A program made the position numbers and the translations under genes. 64,000 nt of DNA, taken from assembly GCA_015680685.1 (NCBI GenBank), contig MNCI01003467.1, positions 724,162 through 788,161 of the forward strand, in the 5' to 3' direction. This stretch comes from Gnetum montanum. Taxonomy: Eukaryota > Streptophyta > Gnetopsida > Gnetales > Gnetaceae. The notes below the pieces were generated by a model that was not told the DNA's origin, did not search any database, and saw only the letters and a list, made by a program, of their open reading frames with translations. This document shows positions 46,318 to 58,398 of this stretch, piece by piece. Numbering within the stretch: position 1 is the first letter of the stretch; every line of letters starts with the position of its first letter.

Positions 46318-47184
46318 TGATGAGTGGTGAGGTACCCCTACACTCAACCATATGAATAGGAGCATTTCACGCATGATTCGGTCAAACTCCATAGATGGGC
46401 TAGTTGTGGTATCTAGATAGTTATTCATTGATCACAGTTCACTATCTTCCCACCTGTACTAGTATTTTCTTTGTCATATATGGTTTAGTCCAAAGTGAGG
46501 TGTATGATGTGTTCCTACACTAATGCTACTCCAGGAAGCGATGGAAAATAATCTTAGCTAAGCTAGGAAGAAAAGGGACAGAGAGAGAGCTATACTAAGA
46601 GGAGATAGGGAGAGAGAGTCTAAGCTAGCCTAACTACAATAAGCATCTGTTCCTTAATCATCCATACACATATTAGGCCTCATGCACGACTACCACTAGG
46701 ATTACCAAGCACATGGCCCAAGTACGCTACTAGGATACCAAGCAGTCACACATAGATGCTCATGATTAAGTTGTACTCATTCTACATTTAATAACAATTA
46801 AAATTAAGTAATTAAACTAAGTGAATGCTACAATGATGAACTAATCTTGATCTTTATTTTTTGTCATGTGCATGTCCAAGTACATCACACTCAAATAAAT
46901 GATGTTATACAATTACAATCATCACACTATGGGCATGCACTGGAAGAAAGGATTAAGAGAGAAAAAGAAATGAACTAGCTTCTAAAACTAACTAAAAAGC
47001 TAACTAATTCCAAACTTAAAATACTAACTCCTCTTGTGTGCCTACATGTGTATTTATAGGCTCACACAGGAGTCATGATATCATGTATCCAATATCATTA
47101 TTTGGGCTATGATATCGCGTACCTAATATCATGGATCCAATATCGGGGCTCCAATATCATAGCCTAATGAATCACAATTCATCC
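46318..47184 (-). mobile_element. Family A 3' LTR (A3), reverse strand
   Basis: 867 bases. On the minus strand it begins GGATGAAT at 47184 (expected TGATGA, one base changed) and ends CTCATCA at 46318. GATATC/GATATT units lie at 47078-47160. Confidence 0.85.
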
Positions 47185-47376
47185 TACCCCCACAACTAAA
47201 TGAAAACTCATCATGTAGTCAAAATGAGAACAAGCCCCATTGATTACATAGTGGATAGGTATGGGATTATTGACTGACGTGGAATTTATTCATGTCCCAC
47301 TAGAGAACTCAATAGAACAAAACTAGGACACAACATAAGAAATGCAAAATCACAAAATTACAAACTTTTATGGAAC

Positions 47377-50173
47377 TCATGTGGTTCCAGGTGGTAGTGG
47401 CTCCTCCATGGGTTGCTTCTCCTTGTCTTGCGCTCTAGGTTTTGGAATTTGATGATGTTGAAGTAATTCCTAGAGCTTTTCCTCTTCTGTTCGAGGGTCC
47501 TATACCATCCATGTTGATGCTCCAATGTTTCATGGAGTCAGCACCTCCCATGGACATGATAGTTGTGGAAACCTCTTCTTTGCTTTAATGTACTAGGTCG
47601 CAAACAACCATCATTTCTCCTTGTAGGCTCTAGCTTTGTCCCTGTACTCTTGAAAATTTCTAAGTCATCGAGCCAAGTCCGCTATGACATCTTTTTGTCC
47701 TTGGTAGCTGACTTTAACCACCTCTAGTTTAGAATTTGCAACTTCTAGTTTTTGCAACATTTTCTTATGCTCTGCAAATTCTACTTCATATTTGGTGTAG
47801 GTGGCTACTACTTGCCCCTCAAGCTCTATCCTCAGGCAGCTTGCTGTCAACATGGCTAGATTGGCATACTGCAGGTTTAACAATTCCATGTACTCTATGA
47901 GGTCATGAATCTACAGGCCCAACTTTTAAGTTTCACCTAGTGGAAAAATGCATATGTGTCCAATATGGCCTACCAATTAGTGTGTTGAGCAGTAAAAGCA
48001 TTGATGTGGGCCTTGGCCATATGGATCTTCTTCTCAATGACTTGCTTGTACATTCCCACCTAGTCTTGGAAATGCTCCTTTAACTTTTCGTGTCACTTGG
48101 GCTCATTTTTCCATGCGCTTATTTCAATGGCTATATTCTGATGGATTGCGCATACCTCCTCCATTGAGAGGGTTCAATTTTATTTGGCCAAATGGTTTAT
48201 ATCTTAATTGACCCTAATCAATTGTTCTCATAGCCATTGAAAGTTTTCTTCAAGAACATTCTTTTATTTTTCCACAATAGTCAATCAAAGATTGTCAATA
48301 GCGAGATATTTATTCTCCTCTTATAAGGCTCTGAGTGCCTTGGCATGCATGTAGGTTTGTGCTTGTGCCTTGGAAGCATCCCAGTCAACCTTCTCTTTCT
48401 CCTCCATTCTCTTATTATCCACTAATAGTTTTTTAAGTTGCTCGATCCTAAAGGTGTCAAGCTGGTCTACGAGAACGAATTGAGAGGGGTCCCGCTGTGT
48501 AGCTTGCAGGGTTATGAGCCTCTCTTGGAGTTTTGCTAATTCTTATTTTGCATGCTCAACCCTAATTTCTATCATGAATAGCTTTCCCTTGGTAGAGATG
48601 AGGTCTGGTTGTGCTATTGTCACATCTTATGGGATGTCAAATAAGGACATCATTACTTGTTTTTTTTCAACAACCAATCAAGCACATCCTCATGCTCTAT
48701 AGGAGTCATCGAGGAACCAGCCAATGTTTGAGCATCACGTGCTCCTGTGAAGTCTGCCGATGGTATAATAGGGAAGTTGAAGGATTCTTTGATGTGGTCT
48801 GTGACCAATTCTACGGCTTTTGCTGCATCCTAGTGTTGCATGACCACCACTGTGGCCCCTTCACCAAACTTAAGTTGCACTTGAAAGGATGAAGCAATCC
48901 CTAAAATCTATTGTGACCAATCAGTATCCCCTCCTCCTATCTGAATGGAAACCTCACCCCGTGCATGATCTATAAAGATAGTGGAACATACAGTATCGTC
49001 AATGATGCGGAAGATATTAGCATCATCACGACTCCCCCAACTAACCGTCTTAGTGATGATCCTAAGATGGTCCATTGACGATCGATAATCCTGTGGTGGT
49101 GGTAGTTGGTCTCATTGGCTCATGCTGGGCCCTGCTTCTTGTTGTTGACTGGGCCTTAAGCTTGGGAGTTGGCTAGGCCCTTTAGTTTGAGTTGTGGTGA
49201 ACCCCACCATTTGTTCTTGCTCTTGCTCTAGCTCTGGCTCTAGTGTCTCACCAGCATTTTTCCTTGAAGCTAGTGGCTTTAGTAGTTCATTGAATGAAGC
49301 ATTTTGGGCTCTTCTGGGAACACCATTGGTGTACCCTAGAATTCCAACATGCTTGCATAGCTTCCTAATGAGACAAGGGAAAGGAAACATGAACTTTCCT
49401 TTCTTGTGTTCTTCAAACTACCTTAAGATCTCCATGAGATATGGATGGGATAGGTTAGCATTAACCTTTTCCATCAATATTGTACTTCCTCTTTCCACAT
49501 ATGTTAAAATCCTATTTAATCCTTTTATGGGAAAGATGTGATAAGTACCAATCTTGAAGTAGATTCTCTCTTCCAACGTCAATTCTTCATATATCTTATC
49601 TTATTTACCATACACCCTATCCAACCAAACCTTTCATGCATCAGCATCAGAGTGAGTGGACAGGTGAGCAACGTTTAGCCTTTTATTCAAAAGATTTAAC
49701 ACTTCCAAAATGGCCTTGGTGGAAAAATCAATAGACATACCATTGATGTCAACCGTGGTGCCTTCTTCTTTATTGTGCCAAAATTGGTACATTTCTCCTA
49801 AGTACTAGCCACTACTTTCGGAGAGGATAGGCCATAATGGGGACCCTTTGAATTGGTCCCTGACGGCCTCAAGAGTGAATTCTGTGAAGGGTCCAAAGTT
49901 CAATTCCACAATCACTGCAGTTGATGTGGACCTTTCATGGATGGCCTGAACACACTCCGGGGGCAACATGAGGTGTTTTCCCTATTCAAGCACTGTAGCA
50001 GCTCCACCTTCTACCTGTCCTGATTGTATAGGAGCAAGAGTCTCTTGATGGATACTAAAGGATTACACCTCCTACTCTGTATGTTGTTTGGAAGATGCCT
50101 ATCCTCTACCTCTCCTGGATCGCTTAGATGCACCTTGAGAGGGACCTTCTTATTGTCCATGCTTTGGGGCCAT
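47377..50173 (-). pseudogene. Family A ORF2 (A3), reverse strand
   Basis: ATG (minus) at 50173 opens MAPKHG; the frame passes LWPILSES, a VDINGMSIDFSTKAILEVLNL motif near 49725, and the open piece 49390-49112 with FPFPCLIRKLCKHVGI. The coiled-coil half includes the open piece 47889-47665 (LQYANLAMLTASC). It ends GTT with TGA at 47379-47377. It has fewer stops than A1 and A2, similar to A4. Plus-strand ORFs of 90-115 codons here (48611, 49194) are shadows. Confidence 0.75.
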
Positions 50174-50758
50174 CTGCAATCACACAGGGCCAATCATTAG
50201 TAAGGTTTCTTACCAAAGTTAAGTTATACCTTACTTCTTACCTTAATGAATTTGTTTCTTATTTTATGTGATTTTAAAGGTAGAAATTTTATGGAAATGT
50301 CCCCAAAAGGTTTTAATATTTGGCCCACTTTGCTTAGGTGGTTTCAAATTTTAATTTCCCAATATAGATAAGGAGATGAAATTGTTTTTGGCACATGTTT
50401 ATTATTATTATTATTATTATATCTATATTTATAACTAATTACCCTTCATAGTTTCCTTTGGTGATGATGAATTTCAAAAACTTTATATGCAATTCAGCAT
50501 CTACACTTCCCCCATGACTAAGCTAAACACTCTGGGTTCAAGTAGGTTCAAACAGAATGAAAATCAGAGTGCTCGCGAGCAAGTTATGGTTATCAAAAAA
50601 AGAGATGCACAATCACAAGTCATAGAAGAAAATTTGAAAAACTCCCCCTGCATGAACAATTGCAAATGATGTTGACGTTCGTGGGGGGAACCATATATAT
50701 AGATTTTAAGGATGTGATATTGTATACCCGCTAGCAGGAACTTGATATTGTAGCTGAC
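50174..50758 (-). other. A3 ORF2 leader and internal promoter region, reverse strand
   Basis: On the minus strand it matches A4 bases from about 54790 to 55408: GATATT/AATATC units (50705-50758), a TATATATAT stretch (50688-50698), the CTCGCGAGCACTCTG block and a purine tract CATGGGGGAAG (50508). It ends at 50758, where forward A4 LTR sequence begins. Confidence 0.65.
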
Positions 50759-51303
50759 CTGATATTGTTATTTATTACTTTCTTAGTTAATATCTCTCTA
50801 CCCTCATCTCCTAATAACACGGAATGAGTACGACTTAATCATGAGCATTTAAGCATGACTACTTGNGCGGAATGAGTACGAATTAATCATGAGCATTTAA
50901 GCGTGACTACTTGGTAACCTAGTAGCGTACCTAGGCCATGCGCTTGGTAATCCCAGTGGTAGTCATGCATGAGGTCCAAGATGTGTACAGATGATTAAGG
51001 AATAGATGCTCATCACACTTAGGCTAGTTTAGATTTGCTCTCACCCTCTCTCTCCTAGCTTAGTTGATATTATTTCCCATCATACCCAGGAGTAGCATTA
51101 GTGTAGGAACACATCATACACCTCACTCTAGACTAAACCATACATGATAAAGCTAATACTAGTTCAGGTGGGAAGATAGTGAACTATGATCTACGAGTAA
51201 CTGTCTAGATACCACAACTAGTTTATTTGTGGAGTTTGACGAGATTGTGCGTGAAGCACTTGTATTCATATGGTTGAGTGTAGGGGTACCTCGTCACTCA
51301 TCA
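50759..51303 (+). mobile_element. Truncated 5' LTR of A4
   Basis: It matches the 3' LTR from about 58770 to its end at 59267 and ends ACTCATCA. U3 and the TATA box are missing, so no promoter remains. It contains the single N and the adjacent 46-base duplication. Confidence 0.8.
50819..50912 (+). repeat. 46-base duplication around an ambiguous base
   Basis: The segment CGGAATGAGTACGACTTAAT and on (50820-50865) is repeated at 50868-50912 with about two differences, with the only N of the window (50866) between them. The 3' LTR has one copy (58839 on). Confidence 0.8.
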
Positions 51304-51324
51304 TAGGTGTCATTACTGGGGAAA
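51304..51324 (+). promoter_or_regulatory. Primer binding site, tRNA-Asp-like (A4)
   Basis: TAGGTGTCATTACTGGGGA sits directly after the LTR; it is a transition-rich version of the sites at 21606 and 29992. Confidence 0.6.
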
Positions 51325-51444
51325 ATGCTAGTTATCTAGATTAGTTATATCATACAAGGTCGTTGTATCGGAATTAACGATATATCTTTTAGGAAGAAAT
51401 AATTACAAAAAGTCACATACAATTTAACACACAATTGCACAACC

Positions 51445-53431
51445 ATGCCTCTCCTACAAGGCTACGATAACACCACATCTAGTGAGGTAATTCATTGGAG
51501 AACCAACGAATTATATGACAATGAAGATTGGAGTACGCAATCTAAGGTGGGGGTTTCTTATAAACATAAACAAAGGTAGCATCGTTCCAACGCACTAAAG
51601 CATAACTTACTCGATGATGATGAACCCCTACTGGCTACTACAAGACTAACGCAAATCCAAGAGGCTATTCTAATCTCCCATAGGCATCGTAAAGAGAGCC
51701 GCCTACCTAGGCTCGATTTAAACAACTTCCCCAATTTCTTAAGAGGCTATGACTTAGATCCGCAACAACATTTACAAGCCTTGTATGATGCCTATGCATG
51801 GAACAACATTGATAATAGTTGGCAAAAACTCAAGCTCTTTCCTATGATACTCGTTGTCCAAGCAAAAGTATGGTATAGATCATTAAAACCAAATTCAATT
51901 CGACGTTGGCCAACAATGGTAGAGCTCTTTAACAAAAGATATCAAACCTACGCAAGAGTGTTGGCCTTGAGGAAACAAATCCAAGAGTGGAAACAAGCAT
52001 AACATGAACCTTTGGACATGGCCTTAGAAAGATATTATGCACTATTAAACAACTATCTAGGCCATGAGTTCTCCAAGGAAAGGCTAATGTACCATATCAT
52101 TGATGGGCTTCGTGATGAAACAAGAGAGACCCTAGGGATGTATGCCCAAGGTCAACTATACGAACTACGAACACATCAATTCCAAGAGCTTATTAAGTGG
52201 GTAGCAAAGGAAGAAGGAGAAATGGCTAGATAGGAGAGTGTTGAAAAACATTAATGGGACCAAAATCTCAACTTAATAGAGGTCCATAATCACAAAAAGG
52301 AGAAATCAACCTATCTCAAGGAGGAAGAACCACCTTTGCCAATACAACAATCATTAGAGGAAATTGAGGCAAAGATTAATCAGATGCTGGAATGGATGCA
52401 TAAAAAGTGTGAGGAATATATCAATATTATTGGAGATAGTTTTAACAACCTGAGAAGCAAGACAAAATATCATTAGACAATCAAAAAGAAGGGATGAGGA
52501 AAATAAGAGCTCAACTACCAATCATACATATGAATGCAACATTTGCCTGTACGATCACCCCAAGGGCCAATGCCCAAGCTTGTTACATTTATATGAGCAT
52601 TGGGGAAGCATGTTACACCCAGATTTCATACAAAGATACTATGTTCAATCACAATGGCAACAATCCTAGTTGTGGGGGAAGCCATCCCTAAACTAGGGAC
52701 ACCCTTCATATCATCCGAATCCAAATGCTTATCTAGTTCAACATCCTATTTTCTTGGCTGGGTCAACATACTCTATCTCACCGCATTATCATTCTTCTCA
52801 ATACTATTAGCCCATGTCCTCAACACAACCACCACCTTGTGGAACATACACTTCTCCTAAATTTTAACATTCTCATCCTTTCCCTCCTCCTTCTACATCA
52901 CCACCAACTATTCCTAAAGTGTCTACACCATAGCAACCACCCACGAATGTTACTTGTGCTGCTATTGCTAACAGTAGTGAGAGACCTCCTCAACATCAAA
53001 GGCATCCCTTCTTTAGACATGACCGTAGGAAGGGACAACACAGTTTCAAGGCCACTGCATTCTCCAACTCAGCACAAGTCCAACACTATGATGCATACTT
53101 CTCCTCAAACCCAACGCCTTGTGTCACTTCATCAGGGCCACCAATTAACACTTCAACAACCATATGGCCCAATGAATATAGCAATGGAGGGCGACATCCC
53201 AATCCTTGCATGCCATATTATGGTCTCAAGTATCATAGTGGGTCAACTCTTTACCCAATAACCACATCTTATAAATTGTCCCACTATGCTTACTATAATC
53301 AGGTGTGTGAACCCCAATGGGGTAAGTATGACCAAGTTTCGATATTTCCAACATGCAAGGATCCTTATATTTCATTTATTAATCCTCACCATGCTCAACC
53401 ATTTAGTTATGGGGGATATCCTCAATTCTAA
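51445..53431 (+). pseudogene. gag: Family A gag (A4), best-kept copy
   Basis: ATG at 51445 (MPLLQGYDN) opens a frame of 662 codons. The core, residues about 85-265, reads LPRLDLNNFPNFLRGYDLDP, QAKVWYRSLKPNSI, FNKRYQTYARVLALRKQI and MYHIIDGLRDETRETLGMYA. A variant knuckle lies near residue 368 (C-x2-C-x3-H-x4-C, in CNICLYDHPKGQC), then a histidine/proline/tyrosine-rich tail ending FSYGGYPQF and TAA. The core is open from 51781 to 52233 apart from one TAG. About ten stops in total. Gag would package the RNA; polymerase functions must come from elsewhere. Confidence 0.8.
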
Positions 53432-54784
53432 TAATAAGTAGGATTAATAAATATTTTTCATTTTCTTTAATTCTCCCCTTTTTTCTTTTCCAATTTTTCA
53501 ATTTCTTTTTTGTTACCTTTTTGTATTTTTGTCTTTTTATCTTTTTATATGTAATCTCATCTATAAATAAAACACTCATGTGGCTCATTGGTTGAGGTGT
53601 GTTCTATGTTATCAAGTCTTGAGTGATCAATTATTTGGATAGTGAGCCCATTACACCCACTCATCCATTCTACAAATAAGAGGTTTTGTTTGAGGGTACA
53701 GTGATATTCTTGACATTCTTAAAACTTAAAATAGGTTTTGTGTTCATTATACCCAAAATGAAGAAGGATGGATCAAGAGGGAATGATTAGGGTGTGACAT
53801 CAACGGGACTTGTGAATTCTCTTTGGTGATGTCTGTGAGAGTTATCACACAACGTGGTTGTATTAAGATCCTTGTAGATCTAACGCAAAATGGGAATAAG
53901 AGTAATCACAAGGCACTCAAAAATCCAATGCTATTATAGGGGGTCCCACCAGAAAGACATGCACCCATGCCTAAGGGTTGGCAGCTTCTTTAGATTCAGC
54001 ATCAAAACAAACAAACAAACAAAGTGCCACAAAGCAAAAATCACTCCCTTGAACAAAATGCCAAGTGATCGTATGCCTTGTTGTTATGGTACTCTCATAG
54101 TCACTCATCATGGGATGAAACAATGTGGTTTCACTAATAAGAGGAATGGACTTGGTCCTAATCTTGGAACGATGGGTTAATGACACATTAATCATGCCTT
54201 ACATGCAGGATTAATTGTGCCCTAGGTCAGTTACCTCATGTCCCAATCTCTACAATCCCTTCTATAGTCTGTATCATCTCGTTGTTCATGTAATTGTAGC
54301 TCATGTCTTGTGTAGCATAGAATTATTACCTCATTCTAGTGATACTTACATGTGTGTTTTGTGGAACCAGTGTGGATTACATTTAACCCTTCTAATACCT
54401 ATGAACATTTTAAGGTGTGGTTACGCAAGGGCATTAGAGGTTGGAACCTGCTTTGGGGAGGATCCACTTGCGTAATTTTTGTAATTTTCACTCATAACAC
54501 ATCTTTAGCATACCATCTATTACCCTCAGCATATTTTTAATGATTTTCTTTCCCTTATTTCTATCCCCCCCGATTCAAATGTTCCTGAACCATCACATAG
54601 CCTTTTTCTCCCCCTTACCATCCAAGGTCCTTATTGATAAATTCCACACCATCATAATTTTTGTGCCTTCAAAACTAGTTGAATTACCCTGGAACCCTTT
54701 AACACTCATCCACATGACCTTAGTTTACATCATTTAATTTTAGAAAAATATTAAAAATTTAATACATTCTATAAAGTTCCCTAA

Positions 54785-54869
54785 CATCGATAGGCCGTGA
54801 TATCGTGTACATGATATCGCAGTTGACGCAATATCACATCCATGCTATTGTGTATGTGATATCGCGTTC

Positions 54870-54910
<41 letters not shown>
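54785..54910 (+). promoter_or_regulatory. Internal U3-like promoter candidate (A4)
   Basis: Intact GATATC at 54799, 54813 and 54859, with AATATC at 54829, spaced by TGTAC and GACGCA-type words like those of the A4 LTR U3 (58425-58510). A long TATATA run follows at 54872. In the LTR the same cluster comes directly before TATAAATA (58523). Confidence 0.6.
54872..54906. repeat. (TA)n microsatellite
   Basis: About 17 TA units followed by CATACATACATG. In A1-A3 the same place has only three to five TA units, so the TATA stretch has expanded here. Confidence 0.9.
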
Positions 54911-55087
54911 CATACATGACCCCCCTATGTTAATCAACATCATTTGTAACTATTCACGTGGGGGAATTTTTTCAAATTTCTCTCTATGACTCGCGATTGC
55001 GCGTCTCTTACTTCATATCCATAACTCGCTCGCTGCTACTCTGATTTTCATTCCGTTTGAACCTACTTGAACCCTAAGTGTTTAGCT

Positions 55088-55105
55088 TAGTCATGGGGGA
55101 GGGGC
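55088..55105 (+). promoter_or_regulatory. Internal polypurine-like tract
   Basis: TTAGTCATGGGGGAGGGGC resembles the tract before the 3' LTR (TTTAGTCATGGGGGTA). A1 (25803), A2 (33157) and A3 (50508, minus) have related tracts at the same distance before ORF2. Confidence 0.4.
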
Positions 55106-55408
55106 ACACGTTGAATAGTACATAAATTTTTTGAAATTATTCATCACTTGAAGGACATTATTAAGGGTAATTAGTTATAAAATTAAGGATAAATGCGCCA
55201 AAAATAATTTCATCTCCTTAGTTATACCAAGAAACTAGATTTGGCAAGCACCTAAGCAAAGAGGATTAAATATTATAATCTTTAGAGGACATTTTCTCCT
55301 AATAATTAACGTCACACAGAGATAAAGAAAATTCATTAAGGTAAGTAGTAAGGTATAACCTAACTTTGGTAACAACCTTACTAACGATTGGCCCCGTGTG
55401 ATTGCAAA

Positions 55409-58305
55409 TGGCCCCAAAACATGGACAACAGGAAGGTCCTGCTCAAGGTGGGATCAAGCAACCTAGCAGAGGTGAAGAAAAAGTTCCTACCAAGAAACAT
55501 GTAGATCAGGAAGAACAATCATTTAGTATCAACCAAGAAGACCCTGCCACTATACAATCAAGGTAGTCAGAAGGAGGAGCTACTGCAGTGTCTGAATAGG
55601 GACGACATCTCACGAGTTCCCAGGATTATGTTCAAGCCATCCATGAAAGGTCCATATTTACTACAGTGATCATGGAATTAAAATTTTTACCTTTCACAAA
55701 ATTTTCTCCAAAGGCCGTTAGGGATCACCTCAAAGGGTCTCCATTGTGGCCTACCCTCTCTGAAAAAAATGCCTGGAACTTAGGGAAAACGTACCAATTT
55801 TGGTACAACAAAGAAGAAGGTACCAATATTAACATTTGTGGTGTGACTTTTAATTTCTCTATTTAAGCCATTTCAGAAGTATTAAACATTCTAAATATAG
55901 AACCAAAGGTTCCTCGGTTGTCTACCTACTCAGACCCTGATGCGCGACGAGTTTGGTTAGACAGGGCGTACGACAAGGAAGATAATACCTATGGGGAGTT
56001 GATGACGAAAGAGAAGATTTATTTCAAAATAGAGACTTATCACATCTTTCCCACAAAAGGTTTAAAAATAATTTCAACATATGCAGCAAGAGGATGTGCA
56101 ATGTTGATGGAAAAGGTTAATGCTAACCTACCTCATTTATATTTTAGGGAGATTCTAAGGCAGTTTGAAGAACGAAAGATAGGGAAGTTTGCGTTGCCCT
56201 TCCCTTGTCTTATCAGGAAGCTATGCAAACATGCTGGTATTAGAGGCTACACCAATGATGTCCTTCAAAAAGCCAAAAATGCTTCATATGCTGAACTACT
56301 AAAGCCACCAGCTGTAAGGAAAATCACTGGAGAGACGCTGGGGCCGGAATAAGAAAAAGAATAGACGGCAGGGCCAACTGCAACTCAACTTGCAAGAACA
56401 AACCAACTTCCAAGCATGGGACCTAGTCAACAACAAGAAGCAAGGCCTAGCACGGGCTAGCAGGATCAACCACCGCCATTGCCGCAAGATTACAGACAAT
56501 CGATAAGCCATCTTAGGGCCATCGTTGAGACGGTCAGTTGTGAAAGTCATGATGACACAAATCTCTTCCGTGTCATCGACGATGCTTTATAGCCTATGAT
56601 TTCTATGGATCACATGTAGGGTGAAGTGTCCATTCAAACAAGAAGAGGAGAGAGCGCTTGGTCACAACAGATTTCAAGGAACACTATGTCCTTTCAGGTG
56701 CAATTGGAAACTGGTGAAGGGGCCATGATGGTGGTTATGTAGCATCAGAATGCAGCAAGAGCTGCAAAAGTCATCATATACCACATTAAAGAATCATTCA
56801 ATGTGCCTATTGTGCCACTTACAGATTTTACAGGAGCACGAGATGCTCAAACTTTGGCCGATACCTCAATGACTCTTGCAAAACATGAGGATGTACTTGA
56901 CCGATTGCTACAAACAGGACAGGTAATGACATCCTTGTTTGACATCCCACATGATGTTATAGTAATACAATCAGATCTCATTTCCACCAAGGGAAAGCTG
57001 GTCATGATGGAGATGAGGGCCGAGCATGTTGAAGCAGAAGTGAAAAGATTGCAAGAAAGGCTCGTAACTCTGCAAGTAGCACAGCGGGATCCTTCTCAAT
57101 TAGTTCCCACAAACCAACCGGACTCTTTTAGAACTAAGCAACTTAATAAATTGTTGATAGAGAATAAAAGGGTGGTAGAAGAAAAAGAGAAGGTTTTTTA
57201 GGATGCCTCTCTGGCACAAGCACAAACTTACGCACACATCAAAACACTCAAAGCCTTACAAGAGGAGAATAAACAACTTTTTACTGAAAACTTTCAATTG
57301 ACCTCTGTGGAGAAAAAAAAGAATGTTCTTGAGGAATATTTTTAGTAGTTACAAGAACAACTAATCAAGGTCAACTAGGACATGAACCATTTAGCTAGGG
57401 AAAATCGAACCCTTTTGATGGAGGAGGTACGCACCATTTGTAAGAAGATGGTCATTGAAATAAGCATGTGGCAGAATGAGGCTAAACGGCATGAGAAACT
57501 AAAGGAGCATTTCTGAACCTAGGTGGCAATGTATAAACAAATCATCAAGAAGGAGATCCATATGGCCAATGCCCACATCAACACTCTCAGTGCTCAACAC
57601 ACTGATTGGCGGGCCATATTGGACACATATGCGTTCATCCACCAGGGGGAAGTTAAGAGCCAGGACCTACAAATCCAGGACCTTACAGAGTACATGGAGT
57701 TGGCAAACCTATGATATGCCAACCTTGCCATGTTAACAGCAGGGTTCCTGAGAATAGAGCTTGAGCAACAGGTAGCCACCACCTATGTTAAATATGAAAT
57801 AGAATTTGTAGAACACAAGAAAACATTGCAAAAATTGGAGGTTGCAAATTCTGAACTTGAGGTAGTTAAAGCAAGCTACCAGGGATAGAAAGGTGTCACA
57901 AAAAACTTGGCTTGATGGCTCACAAATTTTCAAGAATACAGAGACAAAGCCAAAGCCTACGAGGAGGAATGGTAGGTGTTTGTGGCTTGGTATGTCAAAG
58001 CAAATAAAATGTTTCCACAACTACCATGCCCAAGGGAGGTGTCGACTCCATCAAATATTGAAACATTAGCATGGACGACACAGGATCCCCAAATTGAAGA
58101 GGAGAAACTCCAGGCCATACTTCAATACCATCAAATCCCAAAACCTAGAGCGCAAGATAAGGAAAAGGCACCCATGGAGAAGCCACTGCCACTAGGAACT
58201 ACATGTGTTCCATCCAATTCTGTAGTTATAGGATTTTCTTTTGCGTTATTCATGTTGTGTCTCAATTTTGTTCTAATTCCATACTGCGGCATGAATCCAT
58301 TCTAG
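55409..58305 (+). pseudogene. Family A ORF2 (A4), best-kept copy
   Basis: ATG at 55409 (MAPKHGQQEG) opens about 966 codons broken by roughly 19 stops, 13 of them TAG. The N-terminal 80 residues are basic and glutamine-rich. Residues about 80-295 form the PF20167-like region: LWPTLSEKNAWNLGKTYQFW, VTFNFSI, YFKIETYHIFPTKGLK and LPFPCLIRKLCKHAGI. A Q/P-rich linker (about 310-350) precedes a region of about 450 residues with heptad-like leucines and charged residues (56930-57900), a likely coiled coil. The end GTT is followed by TGT where other copies have TGA, so this copy reads on to 58305. No catalytic motif, signal peptide or clear membrane span was seen. A structural or RNA/protein-binding role is possible but unproven. 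Confidence 0.75.
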
Positions 58306-58387
58306 TCAGTCAATAATCCCATACTTATCTACTATGTAATCAATGGAGCTTGTTCTCACTTTAACTCGAGGATGGGTTTTCATTTAG

Positions 58388-58398
58388 TCATGGGGGTA
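58388..58398 (+). promoter_or_regulatory. Polypurine tract of A4
   Basis: TCATGGGGGTA directly before the 3' LTR. It is the expected plus-strand priming site and is shared by A1, A2 and A'. Confidence 0.65.

Larger units (their letters stand above)
53432..55408 (+). other. Spacer between gag and ORF2 (A4)
   Basis: It holds a C/T-rich zone (53450-53560), AAAGACATGCACCCATGCCTAA near 53955, GGAACCTGCTTTGGGGAGGATCC near 54442, the internal U3-like region (54785-54910), a microsatellite and a purine-rich tract (55090-55105). Short ORFs (53890, 54215, 54540) are not conserved in the other copies. Confidence 0.65.

Noticed and set aside
48514-49541. Plus-strand ORFs of 62-115 codons
   Set aside because: They lie opposite the A3 ORF2, which aligns with four other copies on the minus strand.
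55409-58305. Alternative genetic code with TAG read as glutamine
   Set aside because: TAG often replaces CAG, but TAA and TGA stops also occur, TAG also replaces TGG, and other copies keep CAG. Methylation-linked decay explains it.
55409-58305. Envelope gene
   Set aside because: The position after gag/pol suggests the env-like ORF of Athila, but no signal peptide, membrane span or furin-like site was seen.
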